DNA of 32,430 nucleotides from Opitutales bacterium (GTDB taxonomy: Bacteria; Verrucomicrobiota; Verrucomicrobiia; Opitutales; UBA953), in contig JAEMQU010000010.1 in assembly GCA_016463705.1 (NCBI GenBank), forward strand, positions 31,654 through 64,083. Reading direction: 5' to 3'. The stretch's first letter is position 1; the number at the start of each line of letters is the position of its first letter. A program made the position numbers and the translations under genes. The notes below the pieces were generated by a model, which saw only the letters and a list, made by a program, of their open reading frames with translations, made no database searches and was not told the DNA's origin. Shown piece after piece: positions 25,290 through 32,430 of the stretch.

Positions 25290-26096
25290 CTAGTGTTTAA
25301 TGTGCTTCAAACCGGCGACTGAAATAGGGGAGGTCATACCAGCCTGTAGGTAGGCATGTCCCGCCACGACGGCTGATTGTAAATCTTTTCCAAGCGCGAG
25401 GTGTGCCGTGATGGCTGCGGATAACGTGCAGCCACTTCCATGAGTATCAATTTCTTTGATGCGCTTCGCCTTCAGCACAAAAGTTTTTCCATCGGGCCAA
25501 GCGAGGACGTCGATCAATTCATCGCCTTGCGCATGACCGCCTTTGAGTAAGAAAGGTACGCGATAAAGTTGAGCCAGTTCGCGGGCTTCTGCTTCGCAGT
25601 TACTCCCGCCGATCGCATTTTTACCCAATAAAATTGAGGCTTCATCGAGATTAGGAGTAACTAAAGCGGCTAAGGGTATCAGGCTTTTTTTGACCGCCTC
25701 AACGGCATCGGGTGACAAAAGACAGGCACCACTTGAGGCGACCATGACGGGGTCGATCACACTAGGAATTTTTGTTGAACGAATTAATTGCGCGACCGCT
25801 TCGACAATTTCTGTATTCAGTAACATCCCTGTTTTAAGGGCGCGCGGCTGAAAATGGCGGATCACTTGTTGGCATTGCTCGATGACAAAGTCTGCTGGCG
25901 TAGCTTGAATTCCGCTGACTCCTGTTGGATTTTGAGCGGTTAAACAAGTGATGGCGGTGGTTCCGTAGACTCCATTGGCCGCAAATGTCAGCAAATCGAC
26001 CTGTATGCCCGCTCCCGCTCCGCTATCGGAACCGGCAATAGTGAGTGCCGAAGCTAACGCATTATTGGGGCTGTGACTTTGATTATCGTATTTCAT
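25290..26096 (-). CDS. thiD: Hydroxymethylpyrimidine / phosphomethylpyrimidine kinase
   Basis: Phosphorylates HMP and HMP-P in thiamine synthesis; 268 residues, the normal length. Family marks are LTIAGSDSGAGAGIQVDLLTF, GVYGTTAITCLTAQNP, KTGMLLN, DPVMVASSGACLL, LVTPNLDEA, LLKGGHA, and the anion-hole motif DTHGSGCTLSAAI. No other thiamine gene is adjacent and no THI-box riboswitch is recognised in the 96-bp upstream gap. It lies upstream of ilvB on the same strand. Acetolactate synthase needs thiamine diphosphate, so joint expression would make sense, but the 145-bp gap argues against tight coupling. Confidence 0.94.
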   Translation of the reverse strand: MKYDNQSHSPNNALASALTIAGSDSGAGAGIQVDLLTFAANGVYGTTAITCLTAQNPTGVSGIQATPADFVIEQCQQVIRHFQPRALKTGMLLNTEIVEAVAQLIRSTKIPSVIDPVMVASSGACLLSPDAVEAVKKSLIPLAALVTPNLDEASILLGKNAIGGSNCEAEARELAQLYRVPFLLKGGHAQGDELIDVLAWPDGKTFVLKAKRIKEIDTHGSGCTLSAAITAHLALGKDLQSAVVAGHAYLQAGMTSPISVAGLKHIKH

Positions 26097-26140
26097 TTTT
26101 AGACATTTAAATCAGCCAGCCACCGCATTAAGTATTAATT

Positions 26141-26165
26141 GTTATTTGCTATTTGTGTTATTTGC
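26141..26165. repeat. Direct repeat in the thiD upstream gap
   Basis: GTTATTTGC occurs at 26141-26149 and again at 26157-26165, a period of 16 bases, within a very AT-rich divergent promoter region. It may be a tandem regulator site or a chance result of base composition. Confidence 0.3.
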
Positions 26166-26192
26166 AATTTAGAAAGGTAAAAGCATACAAAA

Positions 26193-26558
26193 TTGAGCCC
26201 CGATAGCAAAAGTTCATCCCAACGTCGCTACATCACCTCCGATGCTCAGGCCGCTTTGGAACGTTTAGTCGTTGGCCGTGAGTGCAATAATTTTGATACT
26301 TTTAGTAGTGCTAGAAAAAGTATGGCTTATCTCGTTTTGTTAAAATTAGGTTTAATCAGTGCGACGGTCAAAGATGTTCCTGATCAATCCTACCCCGAGG
26401 TGACTATTCTTAGTGTCACCTCGCTGGGACAGAAGACCTACGAGAATCAAATCAACTACAAGAAAAAGCCTTCCGCCAAAATTCCACAAATTTTAGTGGC
26501 ATTAACTTTAGTCGGAATTGCCGTCATACTTGTCCTAAAGTCTTTGAAGATCATCTAA
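26193..26558 (+). CDS. Small tail-anchored protein of unknown function
   Basis: I do not recognise this 121-residue protein. Residues 15-85 have a pattern that could be a small winged-helix fold: helices at about 15-28 and 38-54 (SARKSMAYLVLLKLGLI), then two strands around VTILSVTSLGQKTYE. After a lysine-rich link (90-96) a single hydrophobic helix (about 97-115) ends the chain, so it would sit in the inner membrane with the N-terminal part in the cytoplasm. The start is uncertain: the frame begins with a TTG at 26193, with AAAGGT about 14 bases before it. The next in-frame ATG would cut the protein to about 78 residues. It diverges from thiD and is followed by a clear terminator, so it is probably a single-gene unit. 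Confidence 0.6.
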   Translation: MSPDSKSSSQRRYITSDAQAALERLVVGRECNNFDTFSSARKSMAYLVLLKLGLISATVKDVPDQSYPEVTILSVTSLGQKTYENQINYKKKPSAKIPQILVALTLVGIAVILVLKSLKII

Positions 26559-26587
26559 GGTTTGGCCCGCCTTTAGATCTCTTGAAT

Positions 26588-26623
26588 GGAGCATTAAGAT
26601 TTTCTAATGCTCCCTCATTTTTT
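26588..26623 (+). terminator. Intrinsic terminator after the small tail-anchored gene
   Basis: GGAGCATT (26588-26595) pairs with AATGCTCC (26606-26613), with an inner AGA/TCT extension past one bulged base. Four bases later a run of six T follows (26618-26623). It ends the 26193-26558 transcript before ppdK. Confidence 0.7.
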
Positions 26624-26762
26624 GCTGTTATGACCGAAGATAACGGTTTTTTGAGTCCCCAAATCCGTTGACACCTTCGAGTGCTTTCTTCTTCTTTTAG
26701 TTCCCCCAAGGTTCATCGGTTAGCCGTTGAATTACTCATTTTCTCATACACCAAACATCCCC

Positions 26763-29525
26763 ATGGCTAAAAATAAAAAAAGTAATCATTCACCGACTAC
26801 TAAATCGACAAAAGTAGTTTACACTTGGGGAGGTGGCAAAGCTGATGGCGATGGTTCGATGAAAGCGCTCCTCGGTGGCAAAGGTGCCAACCTCGCAGAG
26901 ATGACCCGCATTGGTCTGCCCGTTCCTCCAGGTTTTACCATCACCACTGAAGTTTGTACTCACTACTACGCAAACAAGCGTACCTATCCCTCCACCCTCC
27001 AAGCGCAGATGGCAGCGGGTGTTAAAAATATGGAAACTATTATGGGCACAAAATTTGGTGCCACCCAAGGAATGCCTCTCTTGCTGGCAGTTCGCTCGGG
27101 CGCTCGCGATTCCATGCCCGGCATGATGGATACTATTTTAAATCTTGGTTTGAATGATCAATCAGTCATCGCACTTGAGAAAGCTACGAACAATGCCCGC
27201 TTCGCTTGGGATTGTTACCGTCGTTTTATTCAAATGTATGGCGACGTTGTGCTCGGCGTCCAAAAACGCGAAGGCGAAGATCACGAGCCGTTTGAAACCG
27301 TCATCGAAGAATTTAAACACAAAAAATACGACGCAGATATCGAAGACTCCAAACTGACCGCCGCCGACCAACAAGAGTTGGTGAAGCGTTTTAAAGCTTT
27401 AGTTAAAGAGCGCACTGGCCGTGTTTTCCCTCATGATCCCTGGGAGCAACTTCGCGGTGCTGCGGGTGCGGTTTTCAGTTCTTGGATGAACGACCGCGCG
27501 ATCGTTTATCGCCGTAAATACAATATCCCAGCTGAGTGGGGTACCGCCGTTAACGTTCAAGCCATGGTGTTTGGTAACACCGGCGAACATTCCGGTTCAG
27601 GCGTAGCTTTCACGCGTAATCCTGCTAACGGCGTCGATGAGTTTTACGGAGAGTTTTTAGTGAACGCCCAAGGTGAAGACGTCGTTGCTGGTGTCCGCAC
27701 GCCCGAGCCCGTCATCAAATTAAAGAACGTCATGCCCAAGAGCTACGAACAATTATTGAAGGTACGTCAAATTCTCGAGAAGCACTTTAAGGACGTTCAA
27801 GACATCGAGTTCACGGTTCAAGAAGGTAAACTCTACATGTTGCAGACTCGTAATGGTAAGCGCACTGCGGCGGCCGCTCTCAAGTTTGCTGCCGACATGG
27901 TGAAGTCCAAACTCATCGACTGGGAAACGGCTATTCTGCGCAATCCGGCCGATCAGTTAGAACAATTATTAGCTCCGATTTTTGATGTTAATGAAGTTAA
28001 GAAAGCTAAAGCTATCGCCACAGGTTTACCTGCCGGACCCGGTGCTGCTACCGGACGTATTTATTTCAATGCAGAACGTGCGGTTGTTGCTGCGGACAAA
28101 GGCGAAAAAGTTTTATTAGTACGCGTCGAAACTTCCCCGGAAGATCTTCGTGGGATGATTGCCGCTGAAGGTATTCTCACCGCTCGTGGTGGCGTATCAT
28201 CGCACGCCGCACTCGTGGCCCGCCAAATGGGTAAAGTCTGCGTCTGTGGTGCCGCTGCGGTGCATATCGATTACGATAAAAAAATCGCGACCATCGCCGG
28301 TCATAAGTTTAAAGAAGGAGATTATTTATCCATCGATGGTACAGCGGGAACTGTTTACGCCGGACAAATCAAGACCGCACCTTCCGAAATCGTCGCGGGA
28401 GTTATAAACAACGATAAAAATGCTCAGAAGACCGAGAAATATAAAAATTATGTGCAATTAATGAAGTGGTGTGCACAGGCTACACGTCTGCAGGTTCGAA
28501 CCAACGCTGACAATCCAGAGCAGACCAAACAAGCGGTCGCTTTCGGTGCACAAGGTATCGGTTTAACTCGAACCGAACACATGTTCTTCGAAGGAAATCG
28601 TATCGATGCCGTTCGCGAAATGATTCTCGCCGATTCACTTGAAGGTCGTCGTAAAGCTCTCGCCAAGATTCTTCCTTATCAGCGCGAAGATTTCATCGGT
28701 ATCTTTAAAGCACTCAATGGTCTGCCTGCGACCATTCGTTTGCTCGATCCACCCTTACACGAATTCGTTCCTCATGATGATAAAGCCCAGGCTTTATTGG
28801 CGAAGAAATTAGGAATTTCTAAGGAAAAAGTCATCGCACGCGTTCATGCCTTACACGAATTCAATCCGATGCTTGGTCACCGCGGTTGTCGCTTAGGTAT
28901 CGCTTATCCTGAAATCACCGAAACGCAGGCCCGTGCTATTTTTGAAGCCGCTGCCTTCGTCATGAAGAAGGGCATCAAAGTTAAACCCGAAGTTATGGTG
29001 CCTCTCGTTGGCTACAAACGCGAATTAGACTTACAGGTCGAAGTCATCCATCGCGTCGCCGCCGAAGTCCAAGCGGAGAAGAAAGTGAAGATTGCTTATT
29101 CTGTTGGTACCATGATTGAGGTTCCTCGTGGTGCTTTAACTGCCGATGAAATTGCACACACTGCTGAATTCTTCAGCTTCGGTACTAATGACCTCACCCA
29201 GACTACACTCGGTGTGTCGCGTGATGACATGGGTAACTTCCTGGGTGCTTATACCGAAAACGAAATCTTCAAAAAGAATCCGTTCGCGAGCCTCGATCAG
29301 ACAGGCGTCGGCCAATTAGTGAAGATTGCCATCGAGAAGGGCCGTCAAACTCGTCCTGATATCAAACTCGGTATCTGTGGTGAACACGGTGGTGAGCCTG
29401 ATTCCGTTAAGTTCTGTCACCGCGTTGGCTTGTCTTACGTTTCTTGTTCGCCTTACCGCGTACCGGTTGCTCGCCTTGCCGCCGCCCAAGCGGCGATTGA
29501 GGAAAAACGTGCAGCCAAGAAATAG
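26763..29525 (+). CDS. ppdK: Pyruvate, phosphate dikinase
   Basis: Interconverts pyruvate, ATP and phosphate with PEP, AMP and pyrophosphate; 920 residues. The nucleotide-binding domain has [25 protein letters not shown] and [14 protein letters not shown]. The phosphohistidine domain has H481 in [13 protein letters not shown]. The PEP/pyruvate barrel has [29 protein letters not shown], and the catalytic C872 in GICGEHGG. These marks distinguish it from PEP synthase and PTS enzyme I. The ATG at 26763 is chosen; a TTG at 26727 would add an atypical N-terminus. The first 17 residues are lysine- and serine/threonine-rich. It is flanked by terminators and is probably monocistronic. It could serve gluconeogenesis or a pyrophosphate-saving glycolysis. 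Confidence 0.97.
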   Translation: MAKNKKSNHSPTTKSTKVVYTWGGGKADGDGSMKALLGGKGANLAEMTRIGLPVPPGFTITTEVCTHYYANKRTYPSTLQAQMAAGVKNMETIMGTKFGATQGMPLLLAVRSGARDSMPGMMDTILNLGLNDQSVIALEKATNNARFAWDCYRRFIQMYGDVVLGVQKREGEDHEPFETVIEEFKHKKYDADIEDSKLTAADQQELVKRFKALVKERTGRVFPHDPWEQLRGAAGAVFSSWMNDRAIVYRRKYNIPAEWGTAVNVQAMVFGNTGEHSGSGVAFTRNPANGVDEFYGEFLVNAQGEDVVAGVRTPEPVIKLKNVMPKSYEQLLKVRQILEKHFKDVQDIEFTVQEGKLYMLQTRNGKRTAAAALKFAADMVKSKLIDWETAILRNPADQLEQLLAPIFDVNEVKKAKAIATGLPAGPGAATGRIYFNAERAVVAADKGEKVLLVRVETSPEDLRGMIAAEGILTARGGVSSHAALVARQMGKVCVCGAAAVHIDYDKKIATIAGHKFKEGDYLSIDGTAGTVYAGQIKTAPSEIVAGVINNDKNAQKTEKYKNYVQLMKWCAQATRLQVRTNADNPEQTKQAVAFGAQGIGLTRTEHMFFEGNRIDAVREMILADSLEGRRKALAKILPYQREDFIGIFKALNGLPATIRLLDPPLHEFVPHDDKAQALLAKKLGISKEKVIARVHALHEFNPMLGHRGCRLGIAYPEITETQARAIFEAAAFVMKKGIKVKPEVMVPLVGYKRELDLQVEVIHRVAAEVQAEKKVKIAYSVGTMIEVPRGALTADEIAHTAEFFSFGTNDLTQTTLGVSRDDMGNFLGAYTENEIFKKNPFASLDQTGVGQLVKIAIEKGRQTRPDIKLGICGEHGGEPDSVKFCHRVGLSYVSCSPYRVPVARLAAAQAAIEEKRAAKK

Positions 29526-29544
29526 TCAGTTGGCTTAATCCGAT

Positions 29545-29580
29545 AAAGAGGGGCGAATCGAAAGGTTCGCCCCTCTTTTA
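29545..29580 (+). terminator. Intrinsic terminator after ppdK
   Basis: A perfect 13-bp stem (29545-29557 with 29566-29578, core GAGGGGCGAA/TTCGCCCCTC) encloses the loop TCGAAAGG and ends in a short T run. It lies 19 bp after the ppdK stop and separates it from purL. Confidence 0.93.
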
Positions 29581-29661
29581 TGCCCATAAATAATGGGAAT
29601 AAAAATTATTGAGTTTTGTATCGTGCAACCGACCCCTTTTCCAGCAAAGTATGAGGCAGAC

Positions 29662-32430
29662 ATGAATCGACTTTATGTAGAAAAGAAACCCGCGTTTAGG
29701 TCGGAGGCCGATGCGCTTCTGCATGATCTACATGATTCTCTTCGTCTTAAAAATCTAGAGTCTATCCGTATTTTACAACGCTATGATATCGAAGGGGCGA
29801 GTGAAGCTTCTATCCAAAAAGCCATACCGACCGTTTTTGCTGAACCTCCGGTCGACGATGTTTATTTAGAAAACTTTCCTTCATCAGCCGACGAAATCAT
29901 TTTCGGCATCGAATATTTACCTGGTCAATTCGACCAACGATCCGACTCCGCCGCTCAGTGTTTACAGATTGTCGGCGGAGGGGAACGCCCAACCGTTGCG
30001 GCGGCGCGTATTTATTTAGCTAAAGGCAAATTAACAGCCGAAGAGATTATTAAACTGAAAAAATATTTAATAAATCCGGTCGACTCCCGAGAAGCCGATT
30101 TAGCTAAACCTGTAACGATTCGCCGTGTCGCCCCTGAGCCATCAGCCGTTCCAGCGATCAAAAATTTCTTAATTAAATCGGTACAAGAACTCACGGCGCT
30201 TCGTAAAGAACTTGGGCTGGCGATGTCGGATGCAGATATTCTTTTTTGCCAAAACTATTTTACGAAGGAAGCCAAACGTGAACCTTCCTTAACCGAGCTA
30301 AAATTACTCGATACGTATTGGTCGGATCACTGCCGCCACACCACCTTTCTGGCTGAATTGACGGCGGTTGAATTTGCACCGTCGCCATTACTCGAACCTT
30401 TTCGCTTAGCTTGGGAAAAATATAAACAAGTGCGTCTGGGTCTTAATCGCCAAGGCAAAGCGATTTGCTTGATGGATATTGCGACTATCGGTGCACGTGA
30501 ATTGAAACGTCGCGGTTTATTGGATGACCAGGAAGAGTCGGAAGAAGTGAATGCAGCGTCGATTGTCGTCCCGGTCGAAATCGACGGAAAAATGGAAGAG
30601 TGGTTAGTGATGTTTAAAAACGAAACACACAATCACCCCACAGAAATTGAGCCTTTTGGGGGTGCTGCCACCTGTTTAGGCGGTGCCATTCGCGATCCGC
30701 TTTCGGGTCGCTCTTATGTTTATCAAGCCATGCGAGTCACGGGCGCAGGCAATCCGTTAACGCCTTACGACCAAACGCTTCCGGGAAAACTTCCTCAAAG
30801 CAAAATTACTCGCGGAGCTGCTGCAGGATATTCATCTTACGGAAATCAAATTGGTTTAGCCACAGGTTTAGTTTCAGAGCATTACCACCCCGGATATGTC
30901 GCCAAGAGAATGGAAATTGGTGCAGTCGTCGCTGCGGGCCCGCGTGAGTGTGTTCGTCGCGAAGTTCCTTCGCCTGGTGATGTCATTGTATTAGTCGGCG
31001 GTAGAACAGGTCGCGATGGTGTCGGTGGTGCCACGGGTTCATCGAAAGAACATACGGAAACTGCGTTACAAAATTCTGCCGAGGTGCAAAAGGGCGATGC
31101 TCCCACTGAACGAAAACTCCAACGTCTTTTCCGCGATGCCACAGTCAGTAAACTCATTAAACGCTGTAACGATTTCGGTGCGGGTGGTGTTTCGGTTGCC
31201 ATTGGTGAACTGGCTCCATCGCTGCATATTCACCTCGATCGCGTTCCTTTAAAGTATGATGGTTTAGATGGAACTGAAATCGCGTTATCTGAATCGCAAG
31301 AACGCATGGCAGTCGTTTTGGATCCTAAAGATGTCGCTCAATTTATTTCTGCAGCTCAGCGCGAAAATCTCGAAGCAGTTTTAGTGGCTGATGTTACGGA
31401 TACTGGACGGCTCATCATGGAATGGCGTGGACAGCGGATTGTCGATATCACCCGAGATTTCTTAGACACTAATGGAGTCAGCCAGTCGGCCATGGCTTCG
31501 GTCGTCGCTCCTGACGCTCATAATCATCCCTTTTTATCTAGCTCAAAGCCACTCAGTGCTGACGAATTTAAAACGGCATTGTCGAGTCTCACTCTTGCCG
31601 CGCAACGTGGCATGGGTGAACGCTTTGATTCATCGATTGGAGCGAACACCGTTCTCCATCCGTTTGGTGGACTCACCCAGACCACGCCGCAAGATGCGAT
31701 GGTCGCCAAACTGCCTGTTTTAAATGGTGAAACCGATGTTTGTACGATTATGGCTTATGGATTTAATCCCGAGGTCGCTCAGTGGTCGCCCGGACATGGC
31801 GCCGTGTGTGCGGTGGTTGAATCACTCGCACGCATCACCGCCGCTGGTGGAAATCCGCTCCGCGCACGTTTAACTTTTCAGGAGTATTTTGAAAAACTAG
31901 GTAATGATTCTAAACGCTGGGGTAAGCCCTTGGTTGCATTGTTAGGTGCACTGGACGCTCAGTTAGAATTTGGTACAGCCGCCATCGGAGGTAAGGATAG
32001 TATGTCGGGCTCGTTTAAGGATCTCGATGTTCCCCCGACACTCGTTTCATTTGCGATTGTGCCTGCGAAGTCCGGCGAAGTGATTTCAGCAGAATTTAAA
32101 AAATCAAATTCCGTCATTCTGCTCGTGGATGTACCACGTACCGAATCTTTATTACCCGATTTAAAACTAGCTAAAAAGCAATGGGCTGCTGTGCATAGTT
32201 TGATCAAGCAGGGCAGGGTTTTATCTGCCTCTGCGGTAAGAGGTGGAGGCGTCGGTCACACGCTGGCGCGGATGTCCTTTGGCAATCGAGTAGGCGTGGC
32301 TCTGCCGGCCGTTCCTTCGGCTGATTTCTTGGTGCCTAATTACGGATCCATTATTTTAGAGGTAGAATCGACGGTTGATCTGGGCGAATTGTCTTATCGC
32401 ATTTTAGGAAAGACTCAGCCTGCCCCCGTT
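29662..32430 (+). CDS. purL: Phosphoribosylformylglycinamidine synthase, large single-chain type (partial, 3' end outside window)
   Basis: Converts FGAR to FGAM in purine synthesis using glutamine and ATP. The first 923 codons are seen and the frame stays open to the right edge. Marks are YWSDHCRHTTF at about 219, NETHNHPTEIEPFGGAA at about 320, GGAIRDP, GGRTGRDGVGGATGSS, NDFGAGGVSVAIGEL, a second half with SPGHGAVCAVVESLARITAAGGNP, and GGKDSMSG. Length and order fit the roughly 1200-1300-residue form of Clostridia and Bacteroidetes, whose C-terminal glutaminase domain would lie beyond the window. The start is an ATG with GAGG (29653-29656) five bases before it; a GTG at 29623 is also in frame. 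Confidence 0.95.
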   Translation, partial: MNRLYVEKKPAFRSEADALLHDLHDSLRLKNLESIRILQRYDIEGASEASIQKAIPTVFAEPPVDDVYLENFPSSADEIIFGIEYLPGQFDQRSDSAAQCLQIVGGGERPTVAAARIYLAKGKLTAEEIIKLKKYLINPVDSREADLAKPVTIRRVAPEPSAVPAIKNFLIKSVQELTALRKELGLAMSDADILFCQNYFTKEAKREPSLTELKLLDTYWSDHCRHTTFLAELTAVEFAPSPLLEPFRLAWEKYKQVRLGLNRQGKAICLMDIATIGARELKRRGLLDDQEESEEVNAASIVVPVEIDGKMEEWLVMFKNETHNHPTEIEPFGGAATCLGGAIRDPLSGRSYVYQAMRVTGAGNPLTPYDQTLPGKLPQSKITRGAAAGYSSYGNQIGLATGLVSEHYHPGYVAKRMEIGAVVAAGPRECVRREVPSPGDVIVLVGGRTGRDGVGGATGSSKEHTETALQNSAEVQKGDAPTERKLQRLFRDATVSKLIKRCNDFGAGGVSVAIGELAPSLHIHLDRVPLKYDGLDGTEIALSESQERMAVVLDPKDVAQFISAAQRENLEAVLVADVTDTGRLIMEWRGQRIVDITRDFLDTNGVSQSAMASVVAPDAHNHPFLSSSKPLSADEFKTALSSLTLAAQRGMGERFDSSIGANTVLHPFGGLTQTTPQDAMVAKLPVLNGETDVCTIMAYGFNPEVAQWSPGHGAVCAVVESLARITAAGGNPLRARLTFQEYFEKLGNDSKRWGKPLVALLGALDAQLEFGTAAIGGKDSMSGSFKDLDVPPTLVSFAIVPAKSGEVISAEFKKSNSVILLVDVPRTESLLPDLKLAKKQWAAVHSLIKQGRVLSASAVRGGGVGHTLARMSFGNRVGVALPAVPSADFLVPNYGSIILEVESTVDLGELSYRILGKTQPAPV

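Noticed and set aside
26668-26696. ppdK promoter with a perfect TTGACA at 26668-26673
   Set aside because: No acceptable -10 hexamer occurs at 15-19 bases downstream, so the promoter is not supported.

Overview
The window looks like a chromosomal housekeeping segment from a Gram-negative bacterium with an outer membrane: it carries Lnt, a LolC/E-LolD pair and SecA. Long (Clostridia/Bacteroidetes-type) PurL, PPDK, a roughly 1000-residue SecA without the C-terminal zinc tail, and a lysS-lolC-lolD arrangement together suggest Verrucomicrobiota, perhaps an Opitutae-like lineage. This assignment is inference from gene content; no rRNA gene is present to test it. I see no tRNA, rRNA, CRISPR array, insertion sequence, integrase or phage gene.

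Layout. 1-5549 (minus): the membrane arm of complex I, nuoJ-K-L-M-N, tightly packed, with nuoN running off the left edge. 5674-7006 (minus): folA and thyA, 4 bp apart. 7121-10493 (plus): lysS, a LolC/E-type permease and lolD, followed by a nitroreductase (10532-11182). 11179-14765 (minus): a three-gene operon of a DUF502 membrane protein, a RecO-like protein and a fused PD-(D/E)XK nuclease / XPD-type helicase. 14857-15405 (plus): an exported SOUL-family protein, convergent with pyrD (15417-16469, minus). 16583-17320 (plus): an unrecognised, very acidic protein, convergent with lnt. 17333-21945 (minus): secA and lnt with a 4-bp overlap. 21946-22347: a 402-bp structured non-coding stretch. 22348-23277: trxB. 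23336-26096 (minus): ilvB and thiD. 26193-26558 (plus): a small tail-anchored unknown. 26763-29525: ppdK. 29662 to the right edge: purL, incomplete.

Genes that work together: nuoJKLMN make the proton-pumping arm of NADH dehydrogenase. thyA and folA form the thymidylate cycle, where DHFR regenerates the folate oxidised by ThyA. secA, lnt and lolC/D cover export, acylation and outer-membrane delivery of lipoproteins. The RecO-like/nuclease-helicase pair, with stop and start codons sharing a base (TAATG), probably acts in recombination or repair.

The most unusual points are: the nuclease-helicase, which lacks the four iron-sulphur cysteines of XPD/DinG enzymes; NuoM without the conserved lysine of its central proton channel; the secA-trxB gap, where a terminator-like hairpin sits on the plus strand with no gene in front of it; symmetric inverted repeats in two divergent promoter regions; and the acidic orphan protein. 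Most start codons lack a recognisable Shine-Dalgarno sequence. Nothing here is clearly a new defence or mobile system; the DUF502/RecO-like/nuclease-helicase operon is the best candidate for an under-described one.
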